From: Bacillota bacterium
Lineage (GTDB): Bacteria; Bacillota; Desulfitobacteriia; Desulfitobacteriales; Desulfitobacteriaceae
DNA: 20,250 bases
Reading direction: 5' to 3'
Assembly (NCBI GenBank): GCA_021849995.1
Contig: JAJZSC010000005.1
Span: 1 to 20,250 of the forward strand
Shown piece after piece: positions 1-7,485 of the stretch. The translations under genes and the position numbers were made by a program. Under the pieces are notes generated by a model, which saw only the letters and a list, made by a program, of their open reading frames with translations, searched no databases and was not told where the DNA came from. The first letter of the stretch is position 1; the number at the start of each line of letters is the position of its first letter.

Positions 1-58
1 GCTCGATTGCTCCAGATTGATGTCAGATTTTTGTGTTCGTTCGCGGGAATTTATCAAA

Positions 59-90
59 GCGTGTTTTTCCCTTAAAACACGCCGATTTTT
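59..90. terminator. Perfect hairpin, candidate terminator near left edge
   Basis: GCGTGTTTT at 59-67 is the exact reverse complement of AAAACACGC at 74-82, with a 6-nt loop. On the plus strand it is followed by CGATTTTT (83-90). On the minus strand it is followed by only TTTGAT. It could end minus-strand transcripts leaving the nuclease-like gene (stop at 228) or plus-strand transcripts entering from outside the window. The T-run favours the plus-strand reading. The lower stem is GC-rich and the top is A/T-rich. The rest of 1-227 holds a second weaker structure (GTGCGTT 97-103 with AACGCAC 147-153, enclosing AGGTC-AAA-GACCT at 113-125) and no gene I can recognise. Confidence 0.45.
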
Positions 91-227
91 ACCCTTGTGC
101 GTTCTCGGAAACAGGTCAAAGACCTTGCTCCTACCAATAATATGCAAACGCACAGATTTGCCGACCGCTTCAAGACTTCGCTCTGAGGGAACCAGTCCGA
201 AATCCCATCGCCTCAACTTTAGAATCC

Positions 228-770
228 CTATACATCAGGCTTTTCTCCAAATTCAAATCTTGCCTTGCCTGCTGCAACAGCTGCAACCGCAACTTCCTCT
301 TCCGTCTTATCAGGAACAACCCATAAGCCCTTTACAAATCGGGAATAGTACTTGTCATCTATAAGTTCCTTGGGAGCTTGAATGCGATAATTGTCAGGAT
401 ACTTTTCAGAGGGCCACTCCCAGACGTACTCCAGTATTCCAAAAAAATCTCCGAAGGGTATGGCGCATAAATTCGGCGACCCAATAAGGACTGAGTACTT
501 TATATTCTCATTATCAAGCCTACGGCAGAATTCTTCGCACTTTTTTATTTCGTTCAGACTCAACGGCTTGCCCTTGATTTCGAACCACCTATTCAAGCTG
601 GGAATATAAAAGTCCGGAAGATATCTGGTTCCATCCATTTCAAATCCTTCAATTTCATATTCATAAGTTAGACCGACTGCATTGAAAAAGACTGCCCAAC
701 GAGCTTCAAGTCGACTGCGAAATCGATGTCCGTCATATTCTGTTTCAATTGCTTTAATATCATTACTCAC
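228..770 (-). CDS. PD-(D/E)XK-like nuclease-fold protein
   Basis: The protein carries the stretch FRSRLEARW followed about 30 residues later by YLPDFYIP and then FEIKGK. Counted from the first in-frame ATG, E37, D68 and E79-x-K81 are spaced like a PD-(D/E)XK active site. The C-terminus ends in ARFEFGEKPDV. The fold assignment is from motif spacing, and substrate and role are unknown. Such small proteins are common in phages and accessory regions. I place the start at GTG 770 because AGGAGG lies at 782-787, 11 nt upstream, and because the sequence that looks conserved begins only at IKAIETEYDG. The longer alternative starts at ATG 815 (195 residues instead of 180) with a weak AGGA. The gene is separated from the others by about 0.4 kb, so I do not place it in the defence operon. 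Confidence 0.72.
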   Translation of the reverse strand: MSNDIKAIETEYDGHRFRSRLEARWAVFFNAVGLTYEYEIEGFEMDGTRYLPDFYIPSLNRWFEIKGKPLSLNEIKKCEEFCRRLDNENIKYSVLIGSPNLCAIPFGDFFGILEYVWEWPSEKYPDNYRIQAPKELIDDKYYSRFVKGLWVVPDKTEEEVAVAAVAAGKARFEFGEKPDV

Positions 771-1166
771 GAACGAATAAGCCTCCTTCTTCAAATGCAA
801 CATAATTACCATCATTCATTTCCTGTAAGAACTCTCAAAACAGGGTTGCCGCCTATACTGGATTATGGTGTTCCGGGTAAGTAATGATCCAATTGTGGTT
901 CCTCCCGTCATGCACCAGACAAATCAATTTTATCCGTATTAATAACTAATAGCAGCTCAATTGACCCTTCCATGAATAATTATACTGGTTTGTCTTTAAT
1001 TATCTTCGTTAGGCTTTTTCAAAAATCCAATTCAACCTTTGCTCGACTTACTGATGAAAATTGGTTTGTTGCGCAAGCCCTAAATACTGTGTTATCTGAC
1101 AAAGTGCCAGCGTTGCCACCAAGTATTTCCCTTTTAAAATCATTTGTGTCAGATGTATCAAGTATT
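771..1166. other. Intergenic stretch with no convincing gene
   Basis: About 0.4 kb between the DUF1905 gene and the nuclease-like gene. On the minus strand a short frame, ATG at 819 ending at TAA (MNDGNYVAFEEGGLFVRE), overlaps the start of the nuclease-like gene. Upstream, the same frame reads protein-like (WIITYPEHHNPV) but is broken by TAG and TGA. It could be a decayed gene remnant. A plus-strand frame at 972-1328 runs antisense into the DUF1905 gene and shows no ribosome site or family resemblance. I see no clear terminator, promoter or RNA gene. Confidence 0.4.
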
Positions 1167-1445
1167 TTAATCGTGCAAAAACAAAGTCACATTAACTGTA
1201 TCTCCGCCGCTTTTACCGATTGCCTCTCTAATCTTTCTATTGATCGAGATTATCTTGTCTTCATTTTTCCTTGGAGCCAAATTAATGCTTTTTACTTCAT
1301 AACCGTCAATTGTCCCGGATACCTTTAGAAAACCCCATTTCCCCTCAATATCTGCAGTCCCTGGAATTCTAAGGTGGTATGTCCACGCTCCAAATCCTCT
1401 CTTATATTCCAATTTGAGTTCTTGATTATCAACAATCTTTATCAT
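1167..1445 (-). CDS. Stand-alone DUF1905 domain protein
   Basis: A 92-residue protein whose whole length fits the DUF1905 pattern. It opens with a short beta-rich part (AWTYHLRIPG, residues 20-29), then VSGTIDGYEVKSINLAP near 42-58, then INRKIREAIGKSGGDTVNV at 67-85. The ending, in which a helix is followed by GDTVxVTL, is the family hallmark. DUF1905 has no firmly established biochemical role. It often occurs fused to a YdeI/OmpD-associated domain, which is absent here: the reading frame stops cleanly (TAA) after LHD. ATG 1445 is preceded by AAAGGAG at 1458-1463. The gene sits 193 nt beyond the DUF4238 gene, behind several hairpins, so it is probably transcribed separately. Confidence 0.82.
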   Translation of the reverse strand: MIKIVDNQELKLEYKRGFGAWTYHLRIPGTADIEGKWGFLKVSGTIDGYEVKSINLAPRKNEDKIISINRKIREAIGKSGGDTVNVTLFLHD

Positions 1446-1522
1446 TATGAGTTCAGCTCCTTTCTTTAAAATTTTTCAAATAGATATATAATTTTACTAA
1501 AAGCCACGAAATTGTTACTTGA

Positions 1523-1537
1523 TGAATGATTCATTCA
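1523..1537. repeat. 15-nt odd palindrome, possible operator
   Basis: TGAATGA and TCATTCA flank a single T. It lies about 80-90 bp upstream of the DUF1905 start, in the region where that gene's promoter is expected. A regulatory role is inference only. The nearest -35-like (TTGAAT) and -10-like elements on the minus strand are weak. Confidence 0.3.
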
Positions 1538-1553
1538 ACTTGTAGTAATGGGT

Positions 1554-1568
1554 CTGGGATTCTCCCAG
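1554..1568. repeat. 6-bp stem, 3-nt loop inverted repeat
   Basis: CTGGGA-TTC-TCCCAG is a perfect short hairpin. It lies just beyond the T-run that follows the larger hairpin at 1590-1624, so together they form a compact structured end region on the minus-strand transcript. Confidence 0.4.
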
Positions 1569-1571
1569 GAT

Positions 1572-1624
1572 AAAAAATCAAATGTGATTTTGGCAAGTGT
1601 ATAAACACTTGCATTGCTTGCCAA
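1572..1624 (-). terminator. Candidate end-of-operon terminator with two alternative stems
   Basis: On the minus strand just after the DUF4238 stop, ACACTTGC (1605-1612) pairs perfectly with GCAAGTGT (1593-1600) across a 4-nt loop. An outer arm CTTGCCAA (1617-1624) is also the exact reverse complement of TTGGCAAG (1590-1597). The two stems share bases 1593-1597, so they exclude one another. A six-T run follows at 1577-1572, about 15 nt past the stem. That spacing is long for a classical intrinsic terminator, so I call it a candidate only. Confidence 0.45.
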
Positions 1625-1638
1625 TATTATTTAATAGT

Positions 1639-2550
1639 CTAGCCAATGAAAGACTCAAGTAGACTTACCCTTCTAGCGTAGACTTGATCAAAGCATTGTT
1701 CAAATTGTTTAGTATTCAGCATCTCTATAAATTTTAATTCCTTTTTACTATCTAGAATGATAATATTCCCGTCAAAATCTGTTAACGTCCCCAAATAGAG
1801 ATTTGGATGATAGGCGGCTATTACCATTTTAGGTGATACCGGAAAGAAAATAACCGTTGAGTGATGTAATAGTCCATTTTTAAAAGGAGTGGCATCTAAG
1901 GAAGATGAATCAACGAACATTACTGGATTATCACTTGTTACAAATTCCATATCCCCTACAACTTTAAAAAGAACAAGTACCCGTTGCAATATAATATCGA
2001 CATATTTCTCTAATTTTTCGATGTTAAGTGTGGCTTCCATTGCAGCCAATTTGAAATAGTCATCGTCATTTTTGTAAGCTTCAAGAATCTTTTTCCTTTG
2101 CTCGTCTAAAGGACCGAATATTTCATGAGCTTTATTAATGACTCCTGGCAATGCGTTCTTATAAGCTTGTTTTTCAAATTCTCTACTATGTTTACCGCGT
2201 AGAAGCTGAAACATAATAGTGATAGCAATCTGTGTCTTCAATTCCGATGTAATTACGGATGCGTAATTTTGTAATAAAACGCATTCGCCTATAGATTGAA
2301 TTTTTGAAATAACTTTATTCATCACAGGCTCAATGTTTTCAGCATAGAATTTTTCCCATATGTAATTATTCTGATGCTTTTTCACTGTGTAAAAGTGACG
2401 TTCAGCCGCAGTATCTTTAATATTCGCTGTGAATATCTTCCTCTTATTTTTGTGGAGCACATATAATCTATACGAGGAAGAATTGCTGGTAAAAGAAAAT
2501 TGTTTCAGATAAGTCTGCGGAACATAATGCTGTTTTTTGGGTTCGTTCAT
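1639..2550 (-). CDS. DUF4238 family protein
   Basis: The N-terminus has the family signature KQHYVPQTYLKQFS (counted from TTG 2574, residues 15-28). Later come VTSDNPVMF and FFPVSPKMVIAAYHP, also typical of DUF4238. These proteins are about 300 residues, often found in accessory or defence regions, and have no established biochemical activity. I place the start at ATG 2550 (303 residues). An in-frame TTG at 2574 would give 311 residues but lies upstream of the only Shine-Dalgarno match, AAGGAG at 2566-2571, which is 15 nt before the ATG. A three-codon frame (ATG 2561, AGC, AGT, then TAA overlapping ATG 2550) might bridge that gap by translational coupling. The gene follows herA by 67 nt on the same strand with no terminator between, so it is probably the last gene of the defence operon. 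Confidence 0.85.
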   Translation of the reverse strand: MNEPKKQHYVPQTYLKQFSFTSNSSSYRLYVLHKNKRKIFTANIKDTAAERHFYTVKKHQNNYIWEKFYAENIEPVMNKVISKIQSIGECVLLQNYASVITSELKTQIAITIMFQLLRGKHSREFEKQAYKNALPGVINKAHEIFGPLDEQRKKILEAYKNDDDYFKLAAMEATLNIEKLEKYVDIILQRVLVLFKVVGDMEFVTSDNPVMFVDSSSLDATPFKNGLLHHSTVIFFPVSPKMVIAAYHPNLYLGTLTDFDGNIIILDSKKELKFIEMLNTKQFEQCFDQVYARRVSLLESFIG

Positions 2551-2617
2551 TAACTGCTCATCACACTCCTTCAACCGAAACGTTCTTGCAAAACAAGATT
2601 ACCGAATAGTATTCCCG

Positions 2618-4324
2618 TTATTTTGATTGTTTTCTTAATGACTCTATTGCACCTTCAATATTTACCTGTGCCGCATCTTTAGTCCATTCATCCCAAAAAT
2701 CGATTGTTGCACTTCTAGGTTTTAATTTTGGGGGAGAAACCTTTATTCTGCTAGGGAGCAAACTTGCATCACCAACAATCAATGCTTCTCCAATATCTAG
2801 TATGGGCAACATTTCTGAATAGTCTCCTAAACTATCAGGTAATAGCCTCTTAACGACAGACTGATCATCAATATTTGTTAACCTCATAGCAATAAAATTA
2901 TTACTTTGACTCAATACTGTACGATTAACCTCGGAGGGCCGTTGCGAAATCACAACTAATCCAATCCCATATTTACGTCCTTCTTTTGATATTCTCTCAA
3001 AGGTAATTAAACTTGCGTCATCAATGGACCGCTCTGTATTTGCTGGAATATATAAATGTGCTTCATCGCAAAACAAAGCAATCGGGTGTCTTTTATCAAG
3101 TTCAGTCCACTGTTGAACCGAAAAAATTAACCGTGCTATAAGAGAAACAATAAGTGGTAATATGTCAGACGGAACTTCTGAAAAATCAATAATTTTTACC
3201 CCCATATTGCCATCAATTGCAGGCCTCATTAACGAACTACACAGATGATTCATGAAATTATAGTCAAGGAGATCACCTGTTGAATTAAACATAAAATTCA
3301 GTCGTTTATCGTTTTTCTTAGTTTCCAATCGTTGAACGAATCTAGTAAGTTTTCCAAAATAAGGACCCTGTTTATCCTTACCGCCAGCACCTGGCACCAT
3401 TTCGCAATCTTTTGAACTTAGGTCTTCCAAAAGGTCGTTCAAATGATATGGTATTGGACTATCCAAAGTTATATTGGCTTCCATTTCGGCTTTTTCTAAG
3501 TCGTGTAGATATTTTTTCTTCTTTTCAATCACCGCATTTGAAAATATCATCGCTTGATTTGGCGCATTGCTATCGCTCCTGTCTAGCATCAGTGATAGCA
3601 TTTCTTCGTATGTCAACAACCAATATGGTAAAAATAATGTTCCTTCTTGAGGTCGATCATTTGGTCCAGCTACCCTAAGGTGAGTGAAATTTTCACTTTC
3701 CAATGTGGTGTATTCACCGTGAATGTCAAATAAAACCGCATTTGCTGACTTCAAGTTGGCAACTTGCTCTAATATTGTTGCCACACACCAAGACTTCCCT
3801 GAACCGGTACTGCCAACAATAACTGCGTGTCGTTGAAATAGTTTATTCCCATTAAGCCATGCGGACGCATCTTCATCGATTGAATATGTTCCTATTTGTA
3901 GACACTCGGTGCCACTACCTTCAGGCAAAGAGGAGATTGACTGCATAAATCTTTTTAAGCACTCTCCCTGAACAAAATAGCACTCGGCATTTATTGTTGG
4001 GACCGTTGAAAGTGATCTCTTAAATACATTTTCTTTACTCCCATCTTTTTCTAAATGTGTGCCGATCAAAATTACTTTGAGAACGTTAAACCCAAAATCT
4101 TGAACAAATTCAGCAGTGGGTTCACAGTTTATTGACTTTCGAATAATTTTAGAAACAAGACCAATTAGGTGTTGTCCAACCCGAGAGCTTTGGATAACCA
4201 CTAAGTGATTGACCTGCAAACCACGAAGTTTCTCATCATTATCAACTTTAACTACAACCGTAGACGTGTCAACGCTTTCGACAGTGCCAAGAAGTTGATC
4301 TTCAGTAAAATTAAAAATACTCAT
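2618..4324 (-). CDS. herA: HerA-family hexameric ATPase, partner of SIR2
   Basis: A 568-residue HerA/FtsK-type P-loop ATPase. Residues 1-60 resemble the HAS-barrel. Walker A is GSTGSGKS at 171-178, Walker B is LFCDEAH at 418-423 (D420, E421), and ISQRPSEVNRTVLSQ near 459-473 matches the sensor and arginine-finger region of the family. HerA proteins form hexameric rings. In known SIR2-HerA anti-phage systems the ring assembles with the SIR2 protein and both are needed. No nuclease domain is visible here. The start at ATG 4324 has AGGAGG at 4331-4336, which overlaps the SIR2 stop codon, so the two genes are tightly coupled with a 10-nt gap. Its GC content looks low (about 37% in a 60-base hand count) beside the BREX core. 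Confidence 0.93.
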   Translation of the reverse strand: MSIFNFTEDQLLGTVESVDTSTVVVKVDNDEKLRGLQVNHLVVIQSSRVGQHLIGLVSKIIRKSINCEPTAEFVQDFGFNVLKVILIGTHLEKDGSKENVFKRSLSTVPTINAECYFVQGECLKRFMQSISSLPEGSGTECLQIGTYSIDEDASAWLNGNKLFQRHAVIVGSTGSGKSWCVATILEQVANLKSANAVLFDIHGEYTTLESENFTHLRVAGPNDRPQEGTLFLPYWLLTYEEMLSLMLDRSDSNAPNQAMIFSNAVIEKKKKYLHDLEKAEMEANITLDSPIPYHLNDLLEDLSSKDCEMVPGAGGKDKQGPYFGKLTRFVQRLETKKNDKRLNFMFNSTGDLLDYNFMNHLCSSLMRPAIDGNMGVKIIDFSEVPSDILPLIVSLIARLIFSVQQWTELDKRHPIALFCDEAHLYIPANTERSIDDASLITFERISKEGRKYGIGLVVISQRPSEVNRTVLSQSNNFIAMRLTNIDDQSVVKRLLPDSLGDYSEMLPILDIGEALIVGDASLLPSRIKVSPPKLKPRSATIDFWDEWTKDAAQVNIEGAIESLRKQSK

Positions 4325-4334
4325 GCAGTACCTC

Positions 4335-5333
4335 CTACCAAATTTTTAAGAATTCATTTAATTGCCAATAATTGCCTTCAAATATAGCTGACCAGTCTTT
4401 TCCATGAACCTTAGTCTGATTATCATCTTCTCTTTCAAATATTAAGACTTTTGATACCGAAGAATTTAGTAGTCGGTTTCTACATGCATCTGTCATTGTT
4501 CTTGCTAAAACAACTATTGGTTTCCCATTTATGATTTGTGTAATCAGTTTTGGTTGAATGTGCTCATCATTGAATCCATAACCAATACATAAAAATGAAC
4601 CTGCTCTAGAAAAAGCTTTATCAGCTTCAGCAATAATTGATCTAAAAGGTTCGTTATGTGTACTGCTGTATTTGTCTTTTCCTGGTGGAACTATAAGAGG
4701 GAAAAAACCATTCGGAATATTATCTGAAAAAGGTATAGAATAAATCCCTCCATTTTCATCTGAAAACCAATCCAGAGAACCATGAACTTTCCATATTTCG
4801 CATATTCTTTCTCTCGCCCTCATTCGTCCTGAGTTAAGTACTGAAGATGCTATTTCCAATTTTCTAATATGAGTTCCTTCAAATCCAGTGACAGTTGTAG
4901 CCGAAATACTATCTGATGCATACTCAGCAAGGCGATCATAATTTGTGGTGACAATCACAGCTTTATTTGGTGTGGGGGCTATTATTTTAGAAATTAAAGC
5001 AGAGATTTCTGGAGCCACGTCAGAAATATTGCTTTGAAAATAGTTAAAATCACTTTTCTTCACTTGCTGCCATACTTCAGATCTTATCTGTAATAGAGTC
5101 TCCGATTGTAGTCCTGCCTTATCTAATGCAGCCTCAAGACCAACACTATCCATTTCTTCACAGAAATCTTCAAACTTTGGGTCTGTCTTCAAGGATTCTG
5201 CATTCTTAATATTTGTTGCCAAATCTTGCATTGAAGGTAAGCCGTAAGGTATCGATGCTCCGGAACCTAATACTATCAATGGACTGTTTTCTAAGAACGA
5301 TTGCATAGTTTTAATGCAGACCTCAAAGTCCAT
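4335..5333 (-). CDS. sir2: SIR2-like NAD-binding protein, likely NADase effector
   Basis: A 332-residue SIR2-fold protein. The NAD-binding loop is LGSGASIPYGLPSM (22-35). TTNYDRL at 129-135 supplies the conserved asparagine N131, and KVHGSLDW at 182-189 the likely catalytic H184. IGYGFNDEHI at 250-259 is the typical C-terminal Rossmann motif. Prokaryotic defence SIR2 proteins mostly hydrolyse NAD+ on infection rather than deacetylate. That activity is inferred here. Its ATG overlaps the brxL stop by one base (TAATG), and herA follows 10 nt later. This SIR2 plus HerA order matches the known Nezha-type pair. It has no membrane segment or signal peptide and is expected in the cytoplasm. A 60-base hand count gave about 32% GC, well below brxL. 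Confidence 0.93.
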   Translation of the reverse strand: MDFEVCIKTMQSFLENSPLIVLGSGASIPYGLPSMQDLATNIKNAESLKTDPKFEDFCEEMDSVGLEAALDKAGLQSETLLQIRSEVWQQVKKSDFNYFQSNISDVAPEISALISKIIAPTPNKAVIVTTNYDRLAEYASDSISATTVTGFEGTHIRKLEIASSVLNSGRMRARERICEIWKVHGSLDWFSDENGGIYSIPFSDNIPNGFFPLIVPPGKDKYSSTHNEPFRSIIAEADKAFSRAGSFLCIGYGFNDEHIQPKLITQIINGKPIVVLARTMTDACRNRLLNSSVSKVLIFEREDDNQTKVHGKDWSAIFEGNYWQLNEFLKIW

Positions 5334-7471
5334 TACTCCACCCCCAATGCCTTAAACACAGCATCTTCAGGTGACTGGTAGAATATCAGATTGAACTTGC
5401 CCATAAGTTCCGGGGGTACGGTAGCCATGTCTGCTGCGGAAGTAATTGGTAGCAATACTTTCTTAGCTCCGCTGTCCAGACAGACTTGAAGCACATTTGC
5501 TAGTTCCTCAACCTTTATAATTGTTCCGCTGATGCTAAGATTTCCAAGGACCGCCAAGCTGCTGATCACTGGTTTGTGAAGTGCAGCAGAACAAAGCGCA
5601 ATAAATGCAGTCAAGGATAATTGGTTTGTGATGCCGATGCCGTTTAAGTCCTGAAGATGCATCAGGTAGTCTTTGGTTGAGGTACTGATGGTACCACTGA
5701 CATTCTTACTGTTGGCTTTCAAATACCGATATGCGGTGTCAATGGATTCTTTGGCTTCACGGTCTGATCCTATACCGGTTCGTTCAAACTTACCTGAACC
5801 AGTAACCATTTCGGTTTCTAATTTGAAGACACCTAGCATCCCCGATTTACCGCGAGCGACCGTGTATACTTGCCCTGGTTTGTGTAACCCCTCGGGAATG
5901 AGTTTGCCGCCACCTTGCTCTGGTACTGGAACGAATTCCTCTGTAAAGTCTTCATTGTCAATGTAGGAGAAGTTCACATCGTAGAATTCCATGCCACCGA
6001 TCTTTTTAAGCTGTTCTTTGACGCGGCGACGGCTTTCAAGCGCAAAACGAAGGATCTCTTCGACATCTTTTTTCTCAAATTTTCCATTGGGATAGATCAA
6101 CTTTATCAAGCCTGATACCATTTTTCGAACGGCAATCACATCACGCTGGTTCAAATTATTCCCCAGTTTATAGAACTGATCCAATGCGTCAGCATAGGAT
6201 GTCTTTCTCAGTTCCCATAAAAACTCAGAGAGATAGTCGGTGATGAAGCCATATTCATTGGTGAAGAAGTCAGGTCTATATTTCGGGATCTCCCAGCCTG
6301 GCAGATAGCAGTGCATACGGTCAAAGAACGCACTGTCGTACGCCATGGCTTCCGGAAAAGGATCAAACAAGTGCGATGTCTTCAGCAGCACATCTACGCT
6401 TTGATTGATGTTGCCGACAAATACCATGGATGCTGAAGCGTTCTTTTCTTCTTTTCCTCTGGAGAAGGAGCCGGATGCCATATAGTCCTTCATGATCTGG
6501 ATGCCGTCTTTATCTTTGAAAGTAATCCCGGCCACTTCATCAAAAGCGACGCAGTCCCACATTCCAACAAGACCAACGGTCTTATTGGACATGTTATAGA
6601 ACAGATTTGCTACTGTGGTTTGTCCGCCGGAAACCAGAATACTGTTCGGTGAGATCTCTTTATAGACATGAGATTTACCGGTACCCCGGGGACCCAGCTC
6701 GCAGAAGTTGAAGTTGTTTTCCACAAGGGGAATCATTCTGGTAAGCAGAAGCATCTTCACTCTAGGTGTAAATCTTGACGGTTCCATACCGATGGATCTT
6801 AGGATGACATCGATCCACTCATCCTTGGTGAACTGAGCTCTGCCAGTCAAAACTTCACTCATGTCCAGGTTCGGCATTTGAATCGGCGTTAGTTTGGAGA
6901 TGATGAATGGGATTCTACTTTTATCAGCTTCATCGTAAAAATACTCCAACTGTACGATGCACCAAATGCCTCCGCTGAGAAGTCGCTCAAAGTCGGAAGG
7001 ATACCTTTCCGATATCGGCACATTCTTGATTCCTAGGTTAGAAAACTCCGCTTCATAGATGTCCAATCGATAGTTGAGTTTGACCGCCACTTTATCGATG
7101 ACAGTGTAGCTACCGCGTTCCCTTAACTTTGAGATGATTTTTTGAGCCTCATCGGGCCGGACAAAATTTTCGGCCAGGATGCTTTTTACATTACGGACAC
7201 CATCCGCAATGGCTTCTTCTTCAGTCGTGGCGCAATACATGCCAAGCAGGTACTCCAGCACATAAACAGGGACATTCGCACCTTCCTTGATCTTCTTAGT
7301 CAGATCTTTGCGGACAATCTTGCCTGCGAAGACCTCGTTGAGCCTATCGTTGAGATGGTTGTTGGAACTGACCGCAGTCTCAACAATCTGCTCAGTATCT
7401 TCCTGGATATCAAAGTCATCCTCGAATTGCTCTATTTCGATTGCATCATGGTCTCTTTCAAGTTCACTCAC
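5333..7471 (-). CDS. brxL: BREX protein BrxL, AAA+ ATPase with Lon-like C-terminus
   Basis: A 712-residue BrxL. Walker A is GPRGTGKS at 260-267, Walker B is CVAFDE at 307-312, and a sensor-like FVGNIN lies at 351-356. Residues from about 530 to the end have a Lon protease-like fold, including SLAVLGNLSISGTI (638-651). The segment where Lon has its catalytic serine reads LNGIGITNQLSL (609-620), and the catalytic-lysine segment reads KVEELANVL, so the Ser-Lys dyad appears to be absent. BrxL forms a ring on DNA and is needed for type I BREX interference. The start is GTG 7471, with AAGGGGGTG at 7479-7487, 14 nt after pglZ. The 3' end overlaps the SIR2 start. Confidence 0.97.
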   Translation of the reverse strand: MSELERDHDAIEIEQFEDDFDIQEDTEQIVETAVSSNNHLNDRLNEVFAGKIVRKDLTKKIKEGANVPVYVLEYLLGMYCATTEEEAIADGVRNVKSILAENFVRPDEAQKIISKLRERGSYTVIDKVAVKLNYRLDIYEAEFSNLGIKNVPISERYPSDFERLLSGGIWCIVQLEYFYDEADKSRIPFIISKLTPIQMPNLDMSEVLTGRAQFTKDEWIDVILRSIGMEPSRFTPRVKMLLLTRMIPLVENNFNFCELGPRGTGKSHVYKEISPNSILVSGGQTTVANLFYNMSNKTVGLVGMWDCVAFDEVAGITFKDKDGIQIMKDYMASGSFSRGKEEKNASASMVFVGNINQSVDVLLKTSHLFDPFPEAMAYDSAFFDRMHCYLPGWEIPKYRPDFFTNEYGFITDYLSEFLWELRKTSYADALDQFYKLGNNLNQRDVIAVRKMVSGLIKLIYPNGKFEKKDVEEILRFALESRRRVKEQLKKIGGMEFYDVNFSYIDNEDFTEEFVPVPEQGGGKLIPEGLHKPGQVYTVARGKSGMLGVFKLETEMVTGSGKFERTGIGSDREAKESIDTAYRYLKANSKNVSGTISTSTKDYLMHLQDLNGIGITNQLSLTAFIALCSAALHKPVISSLAVLGNLSISGTIIKVEELANVLQVCLDSGAKKVLLPITSAADMATVPPELMGKFNLIFYQSPEDAVFKALGVE

Positions 7472-7485
7472 CGGTTCACACCCCC

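Noticed and set aside
17..364. 115-codon plus-strand open frame at the left edge
   Set aside because: It runs antisense into the nuclease-like gene and has no recognisable motif or ribosome site.
1000..1169. About 55-codon open minus-strand frame after the DUF1905 gene, checked as a frameshifted YdeI-type C-terminus
   Set aside because: It has no start codon and its residues do not resemble the YdeI/OmpD-associated domain that often follows DUF1905.
972..1328. 118-codon plus-strand open frame
   Set aside because: It overlaps the DUF1905 gene in antisense, has no Shine-Dalgarno site, and its translation looks like random low-complexity reading rather than a domain.
2584..2598. Hairpin TCTTG-CAAAA-CAAGA between herA and DUF4238 as a terminator
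   Set aside because: The stem is only 5 bp, A/T-rich, and has no T-run after it on the minus strand. It does not argue for a transcription break there.
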